A DNA stretch of 5,856 nt, taken from contig CAKQMM010000081.1 in assembly GCA_934254755.1 (NCBI GenBank), positions 1 through 5,856 of the forward strand, written 5' to 3'. Position numbers and translations under genes: made by a program. The first letter of the stretch is position 1. The number at the start of each line of letters is the position of its first letter. The notes beneath the pieces were generated by a model. It was not told where the DNA came from. It searched no databases and saw only the letters and a list, made by a program, of their open reading frames with translations. Shown here one piece after another: positions 1 through 5,856 of the stretch. This stretch comes from an uncultured Clostridia bacterium. GTDB taxonomy: Bacteria; Bacillota; Clostridia; Christensenellales; Borkfalkiaceae.

Positions 1-1341
1 GGGACCGGTTGCTGTCTTAACGTATTTATTAAAGAGCGTATTTGCCGCAAGGGTGACGGTTTCTTCTTTCGTGTAGCACGCCTGGCTGTTGTTCCAGATT
101 CTTATTTTTTTAACGTTTTCCTGCCACTTAGAACCTACGTGATAAGTACCTTTCGCGTAAGCGGCGTCGTAGCCTTTTTGGTAATCGGCCCAGCCTTCCT
201 CATTGGTAAGCTTATTGCCGTTTTCGTCAAGTTCGTACTTCGGGTTGCCGCTATCGTCGAGTTCGTAAACGTAATTGCCGTTTTCGATTTTCGGCGTTTT
301 GTTGCCGTCTTTATCCTCAACCATAACTTTTACGTATTTAGGAACGAGATTGCCCTTTCTGTCAACGGTGTAGTTGTAAAGTTTTTGAGCGTCTTCTTTG
401 CCGATATTATCTTTCGTCCCGCGGGAAGAAGAGAATAACGTGGTCACGCCCTTTTCAAAGCCTTTCAAAAAGTCCGCGTTATCTTTAAGAGATGAAAGTT
501 CTTCGTCTTCGCCGACTTCTTTAAGTTTTGCTTCGCGCTCTTCGCTCTGCGCGGCTTCAACGCGGGGGTTATCGTAATCGGCGGTGATTAAAAAGTTGGT
601 GGTGTGACACCAAAGCCCGTTGAACAAGTTGCCGTTTAAATCGTAACCGCCGTTTTTGGAAGCGTAAATTAACATTCTCGACGCTTCTTTGACTTTCGAA
701 GGACCCGACATTTCGGCGTCTTCGGCAGTCGTAAGACCGAGCGACGGAACGTGCTTATACGCAAAATTCTTTAATTTTAGCGATTGATGATAGTCTACTT
801 CCACGCAGTCGTAAGCGTACGCTTCGTAACCCACCTGATAGTGCAAAAATCTGTAAACCGCGTAAAGCGTGCCCATTTCGGTTGCGCCCGCAATGTAAAC
901 GCAGTTACCCTTGGTGTTTACCGTAACGCCGTTTTCGCCGAGTTCGGAGTAGTTTACGGCTATATCCGTCTGCGCTTTTAAAAGCGCGGTATCGCCGACC
1001 GAGATGTAACGCCCGTTATTGTCGTGCGAAACGCTTGCGTCCGACGCGACGGGGATTTTAACGGTGGTCGACTGCTTTATAAAGTTTTGCAGTTCTTCGG
1101 CGGCGTACTTTTCCGTTTTGGTCGAGTCTTTGCCTATGACTATTTTATAGTCCGTTTTGCCGCCGTTTACGAGATATTCGCCCGTATCGGCGATAGAGAC
1201 AGGCTCGTCGCCTATAGCGGTAACTTCGGCGGACGCGGGGGTACCGTCTTTATTAGCGTTATCGTCGCCATTTTTCTTGCAGGCGGTAAGCATACCGAAA
1301 ACCGTTACAACCGTCAGCAGAAAAACAATAATTTTTTTCAT
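1..1341 (-). CDS. DUF4838-family-like lipoprotein, N-terminal 447 residues (3' end outside window)
   Basis: The frame is open from the ATG at 1339-1341 to the window edge with no stop, so the C-terminal part is missing. The start encodes a lipoprotein signal with lipobox L18-T-A-C21, followed by a polar linker of about 30 residues; the protein should be tethered to the outer face of the membrane. Residues 55-183 look like the alpha/beta N-terminal domain seen in GH20/GH67-type glycosidases and DUF4838 proteins: 'YKIVIGKDS', then 'KYAAEELQNFI', 'YISVGDT' and 'GTLYAVYRFLHY'. From about 190 the DUF4838-like part begins, with 'HVPSLGL' and W244-C-H246; 'NSQACYT' near 419 resembles that family's later Q-x-C element. 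Between them lies a long acidic insert with tandem repeats. An enzymatic role on glycans is possible, but no catalytic residue can be named. Stop of the upstream gene is 13 bases away. Confidence 0.8.
   Translation of the reverse strand, partial: MKKIIVFLLTVVTVFGMLTACKKNGDDNANKDGTPASAEVTAIGDEPVSIADTGEYLVNGGKTDYKIVIGKDSTKTEKYAAEELQNFIKQSTTVKIPVASDASVSHDNNGRYISVGDTALLKAQTDIAVNYSELGENGVTVNTKGNCVYIAGATEMGTLYAVYRFLHYQVGYEAYAYDCVEVDYHQSLKLKNFAYKHVPSLGLTTAEDAEMSGPSKVKEASRMLIYASKNGGYDLNGNLFNGLWCHTTNFLITADYDNPRVEAAQSEEREAKLKEVGEDEELSSLKDNADFLKGFEKGVTTLFSSSRGTKDNIGKEDAQKLYNYTVDRKGNLVPKYVKVMVEDKDGNKTPKIENGNYVYELDDSGNPKYELDENGNKLTNEEGWADYQKGYDAAYAKGTYHVGSKWQENVKKIRIWNNSQACYTKEETVTLAANTLFNKYVKTATGP
202..321 (-). 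repeat. Tandem 30-bp (10-residue) repeats coding for Y-E-L-D-x-x-G-N units
   Basis: Inside the lipoprotein gene, residues 341-380 contain G-N pairs at 346, 355, 365 and 375, a period of nine then ten residues. Two units are nearly identical, YELDDSGNPK and YELDENGNKL. At DNA level 214-237 and 244-267 match at 20 of 24 bases with an exact 30-base offset, and 214-226 recurs without change at 274-286. This indicates in-frame tandem duplication. The acidic D-x-x-G-N turns could form beta hairpins or bind metal, but that is speculation. Confidence 0.7.
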
Positions 1342-1349
1342 CCTTTACG

Positions 1350-1356
1350 CCCCCTT
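1350..1356 (-). promoter_or_regulatory. Ribosome binding site of the DUF4838-like lipoprotein, overlapping the upstream stop codon
   Basis: The coding strand reads AAGGGGG, eight bases before the ATG at 1339-1341. Its two A bases belong to the TAA stop of the Ig-module gene. It pairs with the 16S rRNA tail with one G-U wobble. A second, too-close AAAGG touches the ATG. The overlap with the stop suggests coupled translation of the two surface proteins. Confidence 0.6.
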
Positions 1357-3394
1357 ATTTACAAATTACCGTGAATTCCACAACGGTGTAGTTCTGGTTT
1401 ACGTCGTACGCGACGTATCTTATTTTATACTCGCCCGCGGTTGTGAATTTATAAGTTTCGCCCACGATTTCTTTACGGTTGTTGCCCTTTAATACGTAAA
1501 CGTAACTTATAATGTTTTCCGCGGCGGTATCGTTATCTGTGATAGTCGCTTTCGGGAGAGTTATTTCGTCGCCCGCCTTAACGGTTTTAGCAATTCCGCC
1601 GACTTCTATCGTCGGGGATACAAGGTCGGTTACGTAAACGCTCGAAATAAGCTTTCTTATATTGTTAGCGGAGTCCGTCGCTGTGTATTCTACGCTATAC
1701 TCGCCGCTTTCCTTAACGCTTAAAGCGTACCCGTCGTCACCTTCGTAAACGAGAGAGCCGTCGGGCTTGCGCACGGTAAGCGTTACCGTAACGTTTTTAT
1801 CCAAAATATCGAAAGCCGTCATTTTAGGAAGGTTTACGGTGTGACCTAAATAGGATACGTAAACCGCCCTGAACCCAGGGTTATCGTTAAACACGGGGGG
1901 CGCATAGTCTATTGCGGAAGTCGTAACGGTGGTCGAGCCGACTTTATTTATGCTGACGTAAATATCTTTCGCAACGTTTTTAAGCTCGAGCGATACGTAA
2001 ACTTTGCCGCTCGTAAAACCCTTAAACTTGATGCCGTTTGCGTAGGTATCTATTTTAGCGATAACCGCGCCGCCGTTTTTGTTTACGATAACTTTATTTT
2101 CGTCGTCGTAAGAAAGCCATACGCTTTCGTAAGCGGTAAGACCGTGAATTTTAACTTTAACCTGCTCGCCTGCGTTCTTCGAATCGGTTAAAACGAAGTT
2201 CGCTTCGTCGTAAGATGCGAAAGACGCGGTCGCGCTGAGTTCTAAGTCCGCGTACGCTATAGGAAGCGCGCGGGAAAACTTTATGGACGCGTCGAACGCA
2301 TTATCGGCTTTCGCCGCTTTGACGGAGTAAGCCTTTTTGTTTTCCGTATCTGCGGTAAAACCCGTAAGGTCAAAATACTTATCGTAAATTCTTTCGTCGC
2401 CGATAACGGTTTTGTCTTTTACGATAACGGTGTATTTGTGCTCGACTTTTTTGGTTGCGTCAAGCGGGCTTGCGCAAGTATATACGACGGTATGTTCGCC
2501 CGCCGTAAGGTTTTCAGCCTTTAAAGACTCGGTTACGTCCGCTTTGTCAAAAGCAACTTTAACGGGAAGGTAATATTTTTTGCCGTTTTTATAAAGCACG
2601 CCGTTTGCATGGGGGAGTTCTAAAGTTTCCCCCGCGATTGCGGACGACGGAATCGACGCGATATCGAGCGACGGCGTTTCGGAATCGGTTACGGTTATTT
2701 TTTTAGAAACAACTTTTTCGTCGCCCGTTATGTCGGTTGCTTTATAACTGAGTTCGTACTCGCCGCATTTTTCAGGGATAAAGTAAACGCCGCTTTCGGT
2801 GGTAGTTACTTCCGACTCTTCTTCGCCGAGTTTAAGGGTTAAAGCGTGGGTTAAATCGCCCGCGCCGCCGCTAAAACTTCCGAACACGGCAAAAACCGCA
2901 GAGCCTGTAACGCCTTCCGCGGGTAAATTTTGATTAGTTTCGTCATAAACGATGTCTGCGGCGTATTCGTCTACGGTAACGGTAATTACCTTTTCCGCGC
3001 TGACCGCGCCGCTTATCGCTACGTATTTAACGATATATTCGCCTTTAATTTCCGTTTTAAACCGTCCGCCTGCTTGCGGAACGAGATTATTCGACGGGTT
3101 TGATACGGTAATTAAAATCTGCTTGGCGGCGTCGCCGTTGTTATCGGTTGCCGAACACGAAAACACCGGGTAAGATTTGCCCGCTTTGCCGTGCGGAAGA
3201 TTTTTGCCGCCGTTTCTGCCGTCGTAGTTTCCGAAGTCTATATTTATAGATATTTCGGTCACTTTTTTATCTGCCGCACGCACGCCCGTTTTTACGTCGG
3301 CGTACGCAAAGACCGTTGCCGCAAAAAGCGCGGTAACGGCAAGCGTCAGCAAAATTATATATAGTTTTTTGATTGATAAACGTTTTTCGGTCAT
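1355..3394 (-). CDS. Secreted multi-domain Ig-like (beta-sandwich) protein, probable glycan-binding accessory; function unknown
   Basis: A 679-residue protein with a Sec signal peptide: basic start, hydrophobic core at about residues 11-29 and a likely cut after A30 or A32. No lipobox cysteine is present. The mature part appears to be beta-rich modules: about 45-142, 160-236, 240-327, 498-590 and 591-679. Each carries a G-E-(Y/H)-x-(V/I/L)-x-Y strand, at residues 118, 211, 299, 564 and 654, as in bacterial Ig-like/cadherin-like repeats. A different section at about 330-490 separates modules three and four and could be a concanavalin/laminin-G-like jelly roll (inference from strand pattern). 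No catalytic motif, LPxTG signal, SLH domain or C-terminal membrane span is seen; the protein ends on the last beta strand. Its place between the permeases and a DUF4838-like lipoprotein suggests it captures or presents the transported glycan outside the cell. Adhesion or structural roles are alternatives. Confidence 0.8.
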   Translation of the reverse strand: MTEKRLSIKKLYIILLTLAVTALFAATVFAYADVKTGVRAADKKVTEISINIDFGNYDGRNGGKNLPHGKAGKSYPVFSCSATDNNGDAAKQILITVSNPSNNLVPQAGGRFKTEIKGEYIVKYVAISGAVSAEKVITVTVDEYAADIVYDETNQNLPAEGVTGSAVFAVFGSFSGGAGDLTHALTLKLGEEESEVTTTESGVYFIPEKCGEYELSYKATDITGDEKVVSKKITVTDSETPSLDIASIPSSAIAGETLELPHANGVLYKNGKKYYLPVKVAFDKADVTESLKAENLTAGEHTVVYTCASPLDATKKVEHKYTVIVKDKTVIGDERIYDKYFDLTGFTADTENKKAYSVKAAKADNAFDASIKFSRALPIAYADLELSATASFASYDEANFVLTDSKNAGEQVKVKIHGLTAYESVWLSYDDENKVIVNKNGGAVIAKIDTYANGIKFKGFTSGKVYVSLELKNVAKDIYVSINKVGSTTVTTSAIDYAPPVFNDNPGFRAVYVSYLGHTVNLPKMTAFDILDKNVTVTLTVRKPDGSLVYEGDDGYALSVKESGEYSVEYTATDSANNIRKLISSVYVTDLVSPTIEVGGIAKTVKAGDEITLPKATITDNDTAAENIISYVYVLKGNNRKEIVGETYKFTTAGEYKIRYVAYDVNQNYTVVEFTVICK

Positions 3395-3401
3395 TTTTAT
3401 A

Positions 3402-3405
3402 CTCC
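3402..3405 (-). promoter_or_regulatory. Ribosome binding site of the Ig-module protein
   Basis: GGAG on the coding strand, seven bases before the ATG at 3392-3394. It lies within the 15-base gap after the MalG-like permease stop and supports both the chosen start and co-transcription. Confidence 0.7.
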
Positions 3406-3409
3406 GTTT

Positions 3410-4327
3410 TTAACCTTTAATGCCGCCTACGGTAACGTTGCTCATAATCTTATCTTTAAAGACGGCAAACACTATCAGAATAGGCACGCACGCAAGAATA
3501 CATGCGGCAAGCTGAATGGGGGTGCTTGCTTTGTTATCCGTCTGGAATATGAACAAGCCGTAAGATATGGTCGATTTTTCGGGTAAGAACACCATCGGCG
3601 TATAGTAATCGTTCCAATGCTCTATGAACAAAAGAATAAACACCGCGAAAATCGTGCTTTTAACGAGCGGAAGCATTATCTGAATAAAAATTCTGAAGTG
3701 GCTTGCGCCGTCTATCTGCGCGGCCTCGGCATACGTCCACGATAAACTTTTGAAAGTCGCGTAAAACACAAGGAAGTAAAGCCCCGTGTACTTACATCTC
3801 ATTAAACAAATGCCTAAAATACTGTTTCTGAACCCGAAGGTGTCCGCCATCTGAACTTCCGACGCAAGCGAGCCGATAATCGGCAAAATCATAACGATTA
3901 TCGCAACCGCATAGATTATTTTTTTGCCCTTAAAGTCGTATTTTGCGACGGCGTAAGCGGTCATAACCTGCGTCGCTATGCAAAAAAGCGACATGCAACC
4001 CGCGTAAAGCATAGAGTTTAAAAACATTTCGGGAAGGTAAATTTGTTTGCCGCCCACGGTAAAAATCGTGAATTCTTTGAAAACCTTGGTGTAGTTTTTG
4101 AATTGCCAACCGTATTCTTCACCCTTGTGCGGAAACTCGAACGGGTTCAACCATTCGTAGTCGGTCGCGCTTTTGAGCGAGTTGATAAATCCGAACGCTA
4201 AAACGGCGAGCATAGATACACAGTACAGCGAAACTATCGTGTAAAGTATTATCTGAAACGCGTCCATTTTAATGTACTTTCTGTTGCGAACGTAATGCGT
4301 GTTACTTGCTTTTATATTTTGCGACAT
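3410..4327 (-). CDS. Carbohydrate ABC transporter permease, MalG/UgpE-like (CUT1 family)
   Basis: A 305-residue inner-membrane permease subunit, expected to pair with the MalF-like protein encoded just upstream. Hydrophobic spans lie at about residues 24-50, 101-126, 137-157, 168-193, 221-236 and 270-290. The ATPase-contact loop is canonical: E201-A-A-Q-I-D-G207-A-S, followed by F-x-x-I-x-L-P ending at P220. After it comes the W238-N-D-Y-Y-x-P segment common in MalG-type permeases, and the protein ends in the family's typical 'GGIKG' tail. Length is close to the usual figure of about 280-300 residues. The start is supported by GAGGAT at 4335-4340. Only four bases separate it from the upstream stop, and the next gene starts 15 bases after its TAA stop. 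No ATPase gene is in the window, so a shared MsmK/UgpC-type ATPase encoded elsewhere is likely (inference). Confidence 0.95.
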   Translation of the reverse strand: MSQNIKASNTHYVRNRKYIKMDAFQIILYTIVSLYCVSMLAVLAFGFINSLKSATDYEWLNPFEFPHKGEEYGWQFKNYTKVFKEFTIFTVGGKQIYLPEMFLNSMLYAGCMSLFCIATQVMTAYAVAKYDFKGKKIIYAVAIIVMILPIIGSLASEVQMADTFGFRNSILGICLMRCKYTGLYFLVFYATFKSLSWTYAEAAQIDGASHFRIFIQIMLPLVKSTIFAVFILLFIEHWNDYYTPMVFLPEKSTISYGLFIFQTDNKASTPIQLAACILACVPILIVFAVFKDKIMSNVTVGGIKG

Positions 4328-4331
4328 AAGA

Positions 4332-5345
4332 CTAATCCTCGCTCGGCCCGAATTTTTCGAGCAAATACTTGGTTAAAAGGGTTATGGGCGCAACCACGAG
4401 GGTGAACAGTATGCCCGCCGCCGAAACGAAAGGATAATCGTTCGGGGAAGGAATTGTGTTTTTGCCGCCCGCCACTTTAACGAAGAAGTAAAACCCTAAC
4501 GATGAGAAGACTTGCATCGCCCCGTCTTCGCCGCCGTAGAACGAGTAGAAATGCCCGTAGTTTATAAAGAAGCCCGCTATCGCGACGATGACGTAAGTTA
4601 CGATCGTCGGGAATATAGACGGTAAAATTACGTACCAGAATTCTTTTACAGACGACATTTTTTCAAGTTCGCCGTATTCAAGCACGTCTTTCGAGATACT
4701 GCACATTGCGGAAAGATAAATAATCAAGCCGTTCGCGAAGTTCATCCATATGCCGAAAATAAGCACCGAGTAAAAACTTTTGGGCGAATATCTGTCAAGA
4801 AGCCCGAGCGACGGGTTGTTAAGCATAGTAGGCAAACCTTTTTGCATCAAAGCCCTTGCGCAGATAACGAAAACAAGGCTCGAAATTATATTCGGAAGGA
4901 ACAATATGACCTTGTACGCGCCCGCAAGCGGAACTTTTTTGAACACGACGTAAGCTACCATTACCTGTAGCGGCATGCTTATGACTATTCCGCACAAAAA
5001 CTGTATCGCCGAATTTTTTACGAGCAAAGACATTTCTTTCGTGACGAAGAACGCCCTGAACACGTCTTTAAACGTGTCGAAAGTAAAGTAATAGTTGCCC
5101 GCTTTATCGGGCGCCTGAAAAGCAAGTTTTAAGGTGTTTGCCGATACGCCCACGTAAAATATCAAAAACTGCACGATAGGAAACAGCAAAAAGAAGAACA
5201 AAAATATATTTTGCCCTAACCTTTTGTTGTAAACCTTTTGCTTTTTGGGCGTTTTAACAAACTTTTGATGAAGTTTTACTTCGGCATCGTAAAAGAAGCC
5301 TTTTACTTTGCCGAAGATAGAAGTTTTTTCCGCTTTAACTTTCAT
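4332..5345 (-). CDS. Carbohydrate ABC transporter permease, MalF/UgpA-like (CUT1 family)
   Basis: A 337-residue inner-membrane subunit, predicted to form half of the sugar channel together with the next gene's product. Hydrophobic segments lie at about residues 46-68, 108-134, 143-165, 192-214, 241-263 and 305-328, giving six spans as is usual for this family. A Lys-rich cytoplasmic tail of about 45 residues precedes the first span. The ATPase-contact (EAA) loop is recognisable at residues 223-242 by its leading E223 and its closing I-L-P. Its core is degenerate, however: it reads E-Y-G-E-L-E-K-M-S where the family has E-A-A-x-x-D-G-A, so the usual glycine is a lysine. The ATG at 5343-5345 is the only early methionine, though it has no Shine-Dalgarno site. 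TAG stop. It is placed between the SBP and the MalG-like permease, as in typical CUT1 operons. Confidence 0.93.
   Translation of the reverse strand: MKVKAEKTSIFGKVKGFFYDAEVKLHQKFVKTPKKQKVYNKRLGQNIFLFFFLLFPIVQFLIFYVGVSANTLKLAFQAPDKAGNYYFTFDTFKDVFRAFFVTKEMSLLVKNSAIQFLCGIVISMPLQVMVAYVVFKKVPLAGAYKVILFLPNIISSLVFVICARALMQKGLPTMLNNPSLGLLDRYSPKSFYSVLIFGIWMNFANGLIIYLSAMCSISKDVLEYGELEKMSSVKEFWYVILPSIFPTIVTYVIVAIAGFFINYGHFYSFYGGEDGAMQVFSSLGFYFFVKVAGGKNTIPSPNDYPFVSAAGILFTLVVAPITLLTKYLLEKFGPSED
4335..4340 (-). promoter_or_regulatory. Ribosome binding site of the MalG-like permease, inside the upstream gene
   Basis: The coding strand reads GAGGAT, with seven bases before the ATG at 4325-4327. The site lies in the last codons of the preceding permease gene, whose stop is four bases before this start. 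This arrangement suggests translational coupling, which would help keep the two channel subunits equal in number. It also supports the first methionine over the internal M21. Confidence 0.7.
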
Positions 5346-5378
5346 ATTATAAAAACGATCGTTTTAAGGTTCGGTTTG
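5346..5378 (-). promoter_or_regulatory. SBP-permease intergenic gap holding a 14-bp perfect palindrome
   Basis: This 33-base gap separates the SBP stop codon from the first permease. It contains the perfect palindrome AAAACGATCGTTTT at 5352-5365. On the transcript this could form only a weak five-pair stem around a GATC loop, followed by a run of T on the coding strand, so it is at best a poor attenuator or a site slowing 3' decay of the SBP message. It could also be a protein-binding operator, but its centre (AT) differs from the CG centre typical of LacI-type operators. No Shine-Dalgarno sequence is present in the gap. Function is inferred only. Confidence 0.3.
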
Positions 5379-5856
5379 TTAAGCCGCGCCTGCTTCTTTT
5401 AAGATGTCCGAGATGGTTTTATTCATATCGTTGAACGCGTCGTCAACGCTCTTTCCTTTATTCTTGTAGAAATACGTGAAAGGTTCTTTATAGGTGTTGT
5501 TGCCGATTTGCGCCCTGAAAGCAAACCCGTTGTTACTTTCGTTAAAGCCTTTTTCGCCGGTGTACTGGCGGCGTTTGGTCGCGATTGCAAGGTTGGGTGC
5601 GATTTTCGTGCCGTCTTCGGCGATAAGTTTTAAGATGCTGCGCGCATACGGGGTGCAAGTATCGAGTTCCGCATCGGTTACGGTGTAGTTATAAGGTCTG
5701 ATACAGCCGGTGTTTGCGGTGAACTTAACGAGTTGCGACCTTTGCTGAACGAACTTGATAAAGAGTTTAGCTATCTTGGTCTGAACTTCGGCGTTTTTGT
5801 TTTTATTCTTCGCGCTTAAGCAAATGTAACTTTCGGCATAAGTCGCGGGGATAACG
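5379..5856 (-). CDS. Extracellular solute-binding protein of a carbohydrate ABC importer, C-terminal 158 residues (5' end outside window)
   Basis: The reading frame is open from the window edge to a TAA stop at 5379-5381. The N-terminus, with any lipobox signal, lies beyond 5856. The visible part fits the C-terminal lobe of family 1 sugar-binding proteins. Near its start is a helix of the type 'AKLFIKFVQQ', which matches the A-x-x-F-I-K-F-hydrophobic helix common in this family. It is followed by a 'TG-C-IRPYN' turn, equivalent to the usual G-x-(I/L)-P-x-R/N element, and a final amphipathic helix ending 'ISDILKEAGAA'. In the family such proteins sit outside the membrane, bind an oligosaccharide and deliver it to the permeases. 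Assignment rests on these weak motifs plus strong context: two CUT1-type permease genes follow directly, the first after 33 bases. Three cysteines in this fragment are somewhat unusual for an exported binding protein. The substrate is unknown. Confidence 0.82.
   Translation of the reverse strand, partial: VIPATYAESYICLSAKNKNKNAEVQTKIAKLFIKFVQQRSQLVKFTANTGCIRPYNYTVTDAELDTCTPYARSILKLIAEDGTKIAPNLAIATKRRQYTGEKGFNESNNGFAFRAQIGNNTYKEPFTYFYKNKGKSVDDAFNDMNKTISDILKEAGAA

Noticed and set aside
135..320. Minus-strand 61-residue Lys/Thr-rich frame
   Set aside because: It overlaps the lipoprotein gene in another frame, is low in complexity and is explained by the repeat-rich codons beneath it.
139..438. 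Plus-strand open frame of 99 residues
   Set aside because: It is the antisense shadow of the DUF4838-like lipoprotein gene, in register with its codons; the opposite strand has a signal peptide, lipobox and family motifs, this one has none.
784..1492. Plus-strand frames at 784-981, 1024-1374 and 1157-1492
   Set aside because: All lie antisense to the two surface-protein genes, have no ribosome site or recognisable domain, and arise from the scarcity of TTA, CTA and TCA on that strand.
2952..3173. Plus-strand 73-residue frame
   Set aside because: Antisense to the first Ig-like module of the secreted protein; no independent support.
5346..5351. TATAAT on the minus strand directly before the MalF-like permease ATG, as a promoter -10 box
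   Set aside because: No acceptable -35 hexamer lies 17-18 bases upstream, and transcription would begin inside the gene, so it could not serve this start.
5346..5378. Rho-independent terminator after the SBP gene
   Set aside because: The palindrome could give only about five mostly A-U pairs around a GATC loop; too weak for a convincing terminator.
5494..5688. Plus-strand 64-residue frame
   Set aside because: Antisense to the solute-binding protein, which has clear family features on the other strand.
1..5856. Alternative genetic code with TGA read as an amino acid
   Set aside because: All five genes read through without internal TGA, and the four visible stops are TAA or TAG, so there is no sign of reassignment.

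Overview
The window is a single block of five genes, all on the minus strand and read from right to left. Gaps between genes are only 4 to 33 bases, so it looks like the middle of one operon. Both ends are cut inside genes. Order of transcription: the end of an extracellular solute-binding protein (SBP, 5379-5856), two inner-membrane permeases of the carbohydrate ABC importer type CUT1 (4332-5345 and 3410-4327), a large secreted protein built from Ig-like beta-sandwich modules (1355-3394), and the first 447 residues of a lipoprotein that resembles DUF4838-family glycan-associated proteins (1-1341). No RNA gene, CRISPR array, insertion sequence or clear terminator is visible, and no stretch over 40 bases lacks a gene.

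The organism is most likely a Gram-positive, Clostridia-like member of the Bacillota, possibly an uncultured gut lineage. The reasons are the SBP-permease-permease order, a classical lipobox lipoprotein, Shine-Dalgarno sites of the GGAG/GAGG type before three of the four visible starts, Lys/Ala/Val-rich secreted proteins, and genes that read normally in the standard bacterial code. Placement below phylum or class is a guess.

Taken together, the genes look like a Gram-positive glycan-use locus. The SBP would capture an oligosaccharide, the two permeases would form the channel, and an ATPase (none in this window) would power it; CUT1 systems often share an ATPase encoded elsewhere. The Ig-module protein and the lipoprotein would act outside the cell, binding or processing the glycan. 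The substrate cannot be told from the sequence. The least understood parts are the two surface proteins: the Ig protein has no recognisable catalytic domain or anchor, and DUF4838 has no firmly established activity.
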